Source: Roseomonas sp.
GTDB lineage: Bacteria; Pseudomonadota; Alphaproteobacteria; Acetobacterales; Acetobacteraceae
Direction: 5' to 3'
DNA length: 38,089 bases
NCBI GenBank assembly: GCA_020249505.1
Contig: JADCFN010000047.1
Coordinates: forward strand, 1 to 38,089
Shown here: one piece after another, positions 32,662 to 38,089 of the stretch
How the letters are laid out: each line of letters starts with the position of its first letter
Numbering within the stretch: the stretch's first letter is position 1
Notes under the pieces: generated by a model
Seen by the model: the letters and a program-made list of their open reading frames with translations, nothing else
Told to the model about the DNA's origin: nothing
Database searches by the model: none
Translations under genes and position numbers: made by a program

Positions 32662-34188
32662 TTAGCCGGCAAAACCATCATCATGCTGCGTATCCAAATC
32701 TCCAAAGCGCGTGAATTCGGCTTCGAAGAACAGCTTGATGGTCCCGGTTGGACCATGGCGCTGCTTGGCGATGATCAGCTCCGCCTTGTTATGCGCCATT
32801 TCCATATCCTTCTGCCATTTATCCACGGCACCCTGGAATTTTTCGGCATTGTCGAAGGAAAGCTCCTTCGGTGCGCGCTGCATCAGGTAATATTCATCGC
32901 GATAGACGAACATGACCACATCGGCATCCTGTTCGATCGACCCAGACTCACGCAAATCCGAAAGCTGCGGGCGCTTGTCTTCGCGGCTTTCCACGGCACG
33001 CGACAACTGGGACAGCGCGATCACCGGCACCGATAATTCCTTGGCGAGTGCCTTTAGCCCCTGCGTGATCATGCTGATTTCCAAAACACGGCTTTCCGGC
33101 CGCGTCCCCGCGGCCGGACGCATCAATTGCAAATAGTCAACCACAATCAGGTCAAGCCCCTTGGTGCGCTGCAAGCGCCGGCAGCGCGTGCGGAGCGCGG
33201 AGATGCTGATCGCGGGCGTGTCATCAATATTCAGCGGCAAGGATGCCAATTCGCGGCTCACTTCCAGAAAGCGGTCAAAATCGCGCTGGCTGATTTCGCC
33301 GCGTCGGATGCGGTCACCAGAAATGCGTGATTCTTCGGCCAACAAACGTGTCGCCAATTGATCCGCGCTCATTTCCAGCGAGAATAACGCAACCCCGCCC
33401 TTGGGCACCGCATTCGGGTCCGCTTCCTGCGCGCTGCGCAGTACGGCTTTCGCTGCGCCGAAAGCAATTTTGGTGGCCAGCGCGGTTTTGCCCATGCCTG
33501 GCCGGCCCGCGATGATGATCAGATCGGATGGATGCAGCCCACCCGTTTTGCTATCCAAATCGCGCAAGCCAGTGGGCAGGCCGGAAACGCCACCCGGCGT
33601 TGTAAAAGCCTTTTCCGCGTGGTGCACCGCCAGCGTCAACGCACGCTCAAAGGTCAGGAAGCCGCCCTCACCCGCGCCGCCTTCCTTGGCCAATTCAAAC
33701 AGGGATTGTTCGGCGGCTTCCAATTGCCCCTTGGCGTCCAGCTCAGCCTCCGCGCCAAAGGCGCGATTCACCACCACTTCCCCCAGATCCACCAATTGCC
33801 GACGGAGCCAGGCATCATAGATTACCTGGCCATATTCGCCGGCATTGATAACACCCACCATAGCGGAGAGAAGCTGCGCCAGATAGGCAGGGCCGCCGAC
33901 CTCATCCAACAAGCCGGAATGCTCAAACTCCGCACGCAAGGTCACTGCATCAGCAAGCTGGCCTGCTTCCACGCGCCGTTTGATGGCGTGGAAAATCCGC
34001 CCATGCACCGGATCGGCAAAATGATCCGGCGCCAGATATTCGCCCACACGCTCAAACGCCTTGTTATTGGCCAAAAGCGCGCCGAGCAGCGCCTGTTCGG
34101 CCGCCAGGTTTGAGGGCGGGATACGCTGCGAAAGGCCGAGCAAACCGGCCCCGGGGACGGCGCCGGGCGAAGGGTCAAAACTATTCAT
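32662..34188 (-). CDS. dnaB: replicative DNA helicase DnaB
   Basis: A 508-residue hexameric helicase that unwinds DNA at the replication fork. An N-terminal domain of the DnaB type (PPSNLAAEQALLGALL, 25-40) is followed by a RecA-like domain with Walker A GRPGMGKT at 228-235 and the C-terminal motifs LSQLSRAVESR and LRESGSIEQDADVVMF. There is no intein, and the length is typical. AAGGGGG lies immediately before the ATG. It is the first gene of the dnaB-alr-mlaE-mlaF block. Confidence 0.96.
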   Translation of the reverse strand: MNSFDPSPGAVPGAGLLGLSQRIPPSNLAAEQALLGALLANNKAFERVGEYLAPDHFADPVHGRIFHAIKRRVEAGQLADAVTLRAEFEHSGLLDEVGGPAYLAQLLSAMVGVINAGEYGQVIYDAWLRRQLVDLGEVVVNRAFGAEAELDAKGQLEAAEQSLFELAKEGGAGEGGFLTFERALTLAVHHAEKAFTTPGGVSGLPTGLRDLDSKTGGLHPSDLIIIAGRPGMGKTALATKIAFGAAKAVLRSAQEADPNAVPKGGVALFSLEMSADQLATRLLAEESRISGDRIRRGEISQRDFDRFLEVSRELASLPLNIDDTPAISISALRTRCRRLQRTKGLDLIVVDYLQLMRPAAGTRPESRVLEISMITQGLKALAKELSVPVIALSQLSRAVESREDKRPQLSDLRESGSIEQDADVVMFVYRDEYYLMQRAPKELSFDNAEKFQGAVDKWQKDMEMAHNKAELIIAKQRHGPTGTIKLFFEAEFTRFGDLDTQHDDGFAG

Positions 34189-34258
34189 GCCCCCTTATAG
34201 CCCAGCGCGGAGGAGTCGCCCCCTGGGGATTACGGGGATGGCGGGGAAAAGAAGCGCG

Positions 34259-35263
34259 CTATTCTGCCGCGCCGCGCAGCCCATCCCACCAGGGGCAGGC
34301 GCCGGGCATGAGCGTGTGATTGCCGGGCAGCACCTGCACCGGTGCCCTTTCGCCGCGCGCAGCCGCCGCCATGCGCATTTCCCGACCCTTGGCCACGGCT
34401 TCCGCCCCGGCCCAATGCCGATCATGGCCCCAAAGGCTTGGCCCGCTATCCATGCGTACCGGCTGCCAAGAGCCAGGGTCTATATGTCGCCCGCCCCAGC
34501 CATATTCGACCAGAAAGCCCCCCGGCGTGCGGGCATAAAAGCTCGTCATCCAATCATTGGTGTGGCGGCCGAGCGTAGTGCCGATGCGGCCTTCTTCCGA
34601 AAGCGCAACATCATAGCCCTGCCCGACATCATCAAGGCTCAGGCATTCCATCATGAGGTGATGCAAGGAAGCCTTGCCGGTTTCGATCAAGGCCAGCGAA
34701 TGATGCCGGCCATTCACATGCATGAAATAGGCGCGGAAGGGATTTTCCACCCAATCGGAAAGGCCAAAGCCGAGCACTTCCCGATAGAAGGGCAGCACAT
34801 CTTCAATGCGCGGCACATTCAGCACCGCATGGCCCATGCCAAGCGGCCCGGTGCGAAAGCCGGAAATCGCGCGCCCGGGCACGAAAGGCCGATCCGACAC
34901 TTCCGGCCCATGAAACAGTTCCACCCGATTGCCGAGCGGATCGGCGGTGACAATCAGCGCCGCCACGCGTCGCCTCGCGGCCAGCGCCGCGCTGCCAAGC
35001 GCCACGCGATGCCCCGCCGCTTCCAAGCGCGCAGCCATGGCTTGCAGCGCTGGCGCATCCGCCACTTCCCAGCCAAAGGCGCCAAGGCCATCATGCGCAT
35101 CGGCGCTGATGATCACGCGCTGGCGCCGATCATCCATGCGGAAGGCGATTTCGGTCGCGGATTTTTCGGCGAGCATCAGCCCAAGCAGGCGCGGGCCGAA
35201 GCCGGCCCAATCATCCAATTGGCTGGCGCGCAGTTCCAGATAGCCCAATGCGGTAATGGCCAT
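34259..35263 (-). CDS. type I extradiol ring-cleavage dioxygenase (BphC-like)
   Basis: A 334-residue protein with two vicinal-oxygen-chelate domains, resembling 2,3-dihydroxybiphenyl 1,2-dioxygenase (BphC/HsaC). The C-terminal domain has the full iron triad: H145 (MGHAVLNV), H202 (LHHLMMEC) and E253 (LVEYGWGG). The second-shell residues H187 (RHHSLAL), H234 (GRHTNDWM) and Y243 (SFYARTP) are also in place, so it should be an active Fe(II) catechol 2,3-cleaving enzyme. It is longer than BphC (about 298) because of a C-terminal tail. It is divergent from the Bug receptor at 35329. No neighbouring hydrolase of the classical meta pathway is seen. Confidence 0.9.
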   Translation of the reverse strand: MAITALGYLELRASQLDDWAGFGPRLLGLMLAEKSATEIAFRMDDRRQRVIISADAHDGLGAFGWEVADAPALQAMAARLEAAGHRVALGSAALAARRRVAALIVTADPLGNRVELFHGPEVSDRPFVPGRAISGFRTGPLGMGHAVLNVPRIEDVLPFYREVLGFGLSDWVENPFRAYFMHVNGRHHSLALIETGKASLHHLMMECLSLDDVGQGYDVALSEEGRIGTTLGRHTNDWMTSFYARTPGGFLVEYGWGGRHIDPGSWQPVRMDSGPSLWGHDRHWAGAEAVAKGREMRMAAAARGERAPVQVLPGNHTLMPGACPWWDGLRGAAE

Positions 35264-35328
35264 GGCGCAATCCCCTTGCTTGCGGCCATAATGGCGCCAA
35301 AGCCACCATAAGGCCAGGAGAGGAAATC

Positions 35329-36270
35329 ATGCTGCGTTGGGTCATGGTATTTGCAACAGTTTTCAGCCTGAATATCGCCGCGGCGCAGCAATGGGCACCG
35401 GATAGGCCAGTCACCATCCTGAACCCCTATGCAGCCGGCAGCACCACAGACCAATTGGCCCGCGCCCTGGCGGCCGGCATGGCGCCGCGACTTGGGCAGC
35501 CGGTGGTGGTGGTCAATCGCGATGGCGCGGCGGGTGGTGTTGGCACCGCGCAAGCAGCGCGCGCCGCGCCCGATGGGCATTACCTGCTTTTCGCCCCAGC
35601 GGTTGTTTTTTCCGTCCTGCCCGCACGCGGCGAGGTCGGCTTTACCGCCGCATCCTTTGTGCCGGTTTGCCAAAGCTTCGAAAATGCCATGGCGATTGCG
35701 GTGCGCCCGGAAAGTCCTTTCACTTCCCTGGCTGACCTTGTCGCCGCCGCCCGTGCGCGGCCCGGCGCACTCACCTATGGGCATCAGGGTGTCGCCTCCA
35801 TCCCGCATCTGGCCGCGATTGAATTGGCCGAAGTCGCAGGCGTGCAGGTGCAGGATGTGCCCTATCGTGGAGAGCCCGCGGTGGTGACGGATTTGCGTGC
35901 CGGCCGCGTGGATTTCGCCGTGCTGGTGATGGGATCGCTCGCTGCCGGGGGCTTGCGCACGCTTGGCGTTTTTGCGCCTGAGCGTCACCCGCTGCTGCCC
36001 GAAGTGCCAACCGTGATGGAACAGGGTTTTGCTGTCGCTCCCACCAGCTTTGGCGGGCTTTTCGCCCCCGCCGGTACGCCGCCCGCCGCCATCGCCAGGC
36101 TGGAAGCCGCCTGCCTGGAAGCGGCGCGCGACGAGGCCCACCGCAATGTCGGCGTGCGCATGTTCCAACCAACGCGGCCAGAGGCCGATGCGGCGAGCCT
36201 TGCGGCAAGGCTCGCGCGCGATATCGCCGATAAGCGGCGGCTGCTTGGGTTGATTCAAGAAGCCAGATAA
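35329..36270 (+). CDS. Bug/TctC-family periplasmic solute receptor
   Basis: A 313-residue Bug-family receptor, the fifth in the window and the most divergent from the others at the N-terminus. It has a Sec-type signal peptide (MLRWVMVFATVFSLN), cleaved after Ala-Ala-Ala-Gln, rather than a Tat motif. NPYAAGSTTDQLAR replaces the usual PPGG region; VPYRGEPA is conserved. AGGAGAGG precedes the ATG. It is divergent from the extradiol dioxygenase gene, so it might feed an aromatic compound or its breakdown product (inference). The stop lies 11 bases from the convergent peptide-type receptor gene. Confidence 0.9.
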   Translation: MLRWVMVFATVFSLNIAAAQQWAPDRPVTILNPYAAGSTTDQLARALAAGMAPRLGQPVVVVNRDGAAGGVGTAQAARAAPDGHYLLFAPAVVFSVLPARGEVGFTAASFVPVCQSFENAMAIAVRPESPFTSLADLVAAARARPGALTYGHQGVASIPHLAAIELAEVAGVQVQDVPYRGEPAVVTDLRAGRVDFAVLVMGSLAAGGLRTLGVFAPERHPLLPEVPTVMEQGFAVAPTSFGGLFAPAGTPPAAIARLEAACLEAARDEAHRNVGVRMFQPTRPEADAASLAARLARDIADKRRLLGLIQEAR

Positions 36271-36281
36271 TGCGCCGGGTT

Positions 36282-37919
36282 TCAGGAAAGCGTCGTCAAA
36301 TCCTGGAACCAATGCTGCGCCTGGGTATAGCCGCGCACATTGCGGCCAAGGGCGCGCGGGTTCGTGTCATGCACCACAAAGACCAATAGCGCCTCATCCA
36401 CCGCTTTTTCATGCACCTTTGCCATCAGGCGATCCACCTCGGCCTCATCAAAGGTATTGAGCGCGGTATCAATCAACCGATCCATTTCCGCATCGCGGTA
36501 ATGGGACCAATTCACGCCTGTGGGCGCGATTTGGTTGGAATGGAAGAAGCGGATCAGCGCGTAAAGCGGATCGCTAGTGACATAGGCGACATTATTGGCA
36601 GTGACGTTATTGTTGCGCGCCAATTCACCCGCCGCACCCTGACGCCAGCAGGTATAGAGCACTTCCAATTCCACCGGCACGAATTCAACTTCGATCCCCA
36701 CTTCGCGCCAGCTTTGCTGGATGAATTCATTAATCGGCATGGACAGCATCTGCCCGCTGCCGCCGGTGGCGACGATGAATTTCGTCCGCAGCGGATTGCG
36801 TGGTGTGAAGCCGGCGGCTGAGAGCAGGCGCCGTGCCTCGGCCGGGTCATGCCGGATCTTGAAGCTTGGATTACCAAACCAGGGCGATGACGGGTCAACC
36901 ACGCCAACGGCCGGCTTCGCGAGACCATTCATCAGCGCAACAACGCCAGCGCGATCAATCGCCAAATTCGCCGCCTGACGCAGGCGAATATCGCGCCAGG
37001 GAGAGCCTTCCAGCAGGCTCAAATGATAATTCCAGACATGCGGCGTGATGTTTTCCATAATCCGCGCGCCGGATTGGCGAAGCCGCCCAACAATATCGGG
37101 CGCCGGCGTTTCGATCAGATCCACCTGCCCGGTCAGCAGCGCATTGGAACGGGTGACGGCTTCAGGCGCGCAGACCAGCACAATACGGTCCACCTTCGCC
37201 ATGCGTGCGGGGTTCCAATAGCTGGTATTGCGCAACAATTCGACACTCGCGCGCGGTACCAACCGCCCCATTCGGAAAGGCCCGGTGCCGGAAGGTTCAT
37301 TGGCAAAGCGTTCCCAGGAACGGCCAAGCCTTTCATATTGCGCGGGTGAGGAAATCAGGAACCACAGCATCTGATAGGGAAAGATGCTGTCCACGGTTTT
37401 GGTCGTAACTTCCACAGTCATGGCGTCAATCTTGCGCCAGGATGCGACGGAAGGCAGGCGCGGGCGAACCTGCGCAGCCTGGCGATTGTCAAAATGCGGC
37501 GCCTGCGGATTGAGCACTTTTTCGAAATTCCAGATCACCGCATCGGCATCGAAATCCGACCCGTCATGGAATTTCACGCCTGAACGCAGCTTGAAAATCC
37601 AGCGCTTGCGATCAGCTGGATCGGTTTCCCAGGATGTCGCGAGGCCTGGCATCAGCTTGCCGGGCCGATCCGCTACATCCATTTCCCAGGCAACCAGCGG
37701 GTCATAAAGCGTATAGCCGGTGAATTGATAAGCACCCGCGCCACGATCCGGCTGGCCGGTGGTTTGCGGAATATCGGCCATGGAAATGCCGTAGCGGAGC
37801 GTTCTTTCGCCTGCGCCTTGGGCAAAAGCCGGGCTGAACGCCTCAGGAATAAGCGGCAGGGTCAGGCCAGAAGCACCGACACCCAACAGGGCACGGCGCG
37901 AAAAGCGAAAAATGGACAT
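36282..37919 (-). CDS. ABC transporter substrate-binding protein, peptide/opine type (SBP_5)
   Basis: A 545-residue periplasmic receptor of the DppA/OppA family. SRRALLGVG near residue 8 indicates a Tat signal peptide, with cleavage near Ala-Phe-Ala-Gln. Family features include LMPGLATSWE, WIFKLRSGVKFHDGSDFDADAV and, later, RQAANLAIDRAGV. Ligands in this family include peptides, nickel, opines and glycosides; none can be assigned here. The permease and ATPase genes that would normally follow are absent: the 3' side carries the convergent Bug gene and the 5' side an IS. It may be an orphan receptor, or its partners may have been lost. Confidence 0.92.
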   Translation of the reverse strand: MSIFRFSRRALLGVGASGLTLPLIPEAFSPAFAQGAGERTLRYGISMADIPQTTGQPDRGAGAYQFTGYTLYDPLVAWEMDVADRPGKLMPGLATSWETDPADRKRWIFKLRSGVKFHDGSDFDADAVIWNFEKVLNPQAPHFDNRQAAQVRPRLPSVASWRKIDAMTVEVTTKTVDSIFPYQMLWFLISSPAQYERLGRSWERFANEPSGTGPFRMGRLVPRASVELLRNTSYWNPARMAKVDRIVLVCAPEAVTRSNALLTGQVDLIETPAPDIVGRLRQSGARIMENITPHVWNYHLSLLEGSPWRDIRLRQAANLAIDRAGVVALMNGLAKPAVGVVDPSSPWFGNPSFKIRHDPAEARRLLSAAGFTPRNPLRTKFIVATGGSGQMLSMPINEFIQQSWREVGIEVEFVPVELEVLYTCWRQGAAGELARNNNVTANNVAYVTSDPLYALIRFFHSNQIAPTGVNWSHYRDAEMDRLIDTALNTFDEAEVDRLMAKVHEKAVDEALLVFVVHDTNPRALGRNVRGYTQAQHWFQDLTTLS

Positions 37920-37926
37920 GGTTTGA

Positions 37927-37952
37927 AGCCCCGGTGTTGTTTTTCCGGGGCT
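37927..37952. other. hairpin in the leader of the SBP_5 gene, at IS boundary
   Basis: AGCCCCGG (37927-37934) and CCGGGGCT (37945-37952) form an eight-base-pair stem with a ten-base loop. It lies just upstream of the receptor start codon at 37919 and just before the IS1182-like end. Read on the plus strand it has no T tract. It could be a leader stem or part of the target site of the insertion. Confidence 0.35.
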
Positions 37953-38089
37953 AGGAGCCTGTCTGAGAATTCCCTAGTTTCTTCTCTGTAATTCTGATTC
38001 ATTTGTTTTCATGAGCAAGACTTTCCGAGCGTGGGATGTGGACCAGGGGTGGCTACTTCCTGCTTCGCTGCATCAGTTTGTACCCCCCG
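37953..38089 (+). mobile_element. left end of an IS1182-like insertion sequence
   Basis: From about 37953 the sequence begins GGAGCCTGTCTGAGAATTCC, which reads as a terminal inverted repeat, then a short leader and a transposase start at 38011. The other end lies beyond the window, so the repeat cannot be matched and the exact boundary is approximate. Confidence 0.55.
38011..38089 (+). CDS. IS1182-family transposase, N-terminal fragment
   Basis: The frame from ATG 38011 gives 26 residues beginning MSKTFRAWDVDQGWLLPAS and continuing to a VPP at the window edge. This is the characteristic N-terminus of IS1182-family DDE transposases. The frame is open to the end of the window. Intactness cannot be judged. 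Confidence 0.72.
   Translation, partial: MSKTFRAWDVDQGWLLPASLHQFVPP

Noticed and set aside
35176-36312. 378-codon frame antisense to the fifth Bug gene
   Set aside because: Shadow frame that also runs into the start region of the dioxygenase gene. No family similarity.
1-38089. CRISPR array, tRNA or rRNA genes, phage genes
   Set aside because: No regularly spaced repeats, no tRNA-like cloverleaf and no phage structural or integrase genes were seen on reading through the window.

Overview
The window reads as chromosomal DNA from a GC-rich alphaproteobacterium. The best guess is a Roseomonas-like member of the Acetobacteraceae. Grounds: the run dnaB, alr, mlaE, mlaF, repeated Tat signal peptides, five Bug/TctC-type receptors, and a large share of uptake and organic-acid or aromatic catabolism genes. 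The family-level placement is inference, since no rRNA or tRNA gene is present. Both ends fall inside insertion sequences: the last codons of an IS3-like transposase at 1-57, and the first codons of an IS1182-like transposase from 38011.

Region 1 (1-5090): the IS end cuts a maleate isomerase/Asp-Glu racemase-type gene. Two separately terminated Bug receptors follow, then a NodB-type polysaccharide deacetylase divergent from an amidase-signature hydrolase. Region 2 (5384-13630): a Rieske protein, a Rieske ferredoxin and a ferredoxin reductase form a tight operon with no oxygenase catalytic subunit. This operon converges on two translationally coupled amidohydrolase paralogs, one of which has lost metal-ligand positions. 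Then come two more Bug receptors, an SDR and an enolase-superfamily enzyme. Region 3 (13631-17484): a TRAP transporter whose two membrane subunits converge on a TakP-like receptor, with terminators and a palindromic repeat between them. Region 4 (17610-19477): a UPF0114 membrane protein divergent from an MFS carrier across a repeat-rich operator-like spacer.

Region 5 (19461-27358, minus strand): a seven-gene cluster with a ThDP-dependent enzyme, a complete sugar-type ABC importer (ATPase, receptor, two permeases), a D-2-hydroxyacid dehydrogenase and a crotonase-family enzyme. It looks like a self-contained uptake and catabolic unit of unknown substrate. Region 6 (27528-29994): a nitronate monooxygenase-like flavoprotein, then a visibly AT-richer patch with a small unknown ORF and a DUF429 protein. 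Region 7 (30006-34188, minus): the housekeeping block dnaB, alr, mlaE, mlaF, with ATGA overlaps among the last three. Region 8 (34259-37919): a BphC-like extradiol dioxygenase divergent from a fifth Bug receptor, then a peptide-type ABC receptor.

The window therefore combines a conserved chromosomal block with a large catabolic and transport region carrying many solute receptors and few dedicated membrane partners. The most interesting candidates are the Rieske/reductase set facing the active/degenerate hydrolase pair, and the seven-gene ABC-ThDP-dehydrogenase cluster. All start sites were chosen by hand from ribosome-binding sites and homology of the N-terminus.
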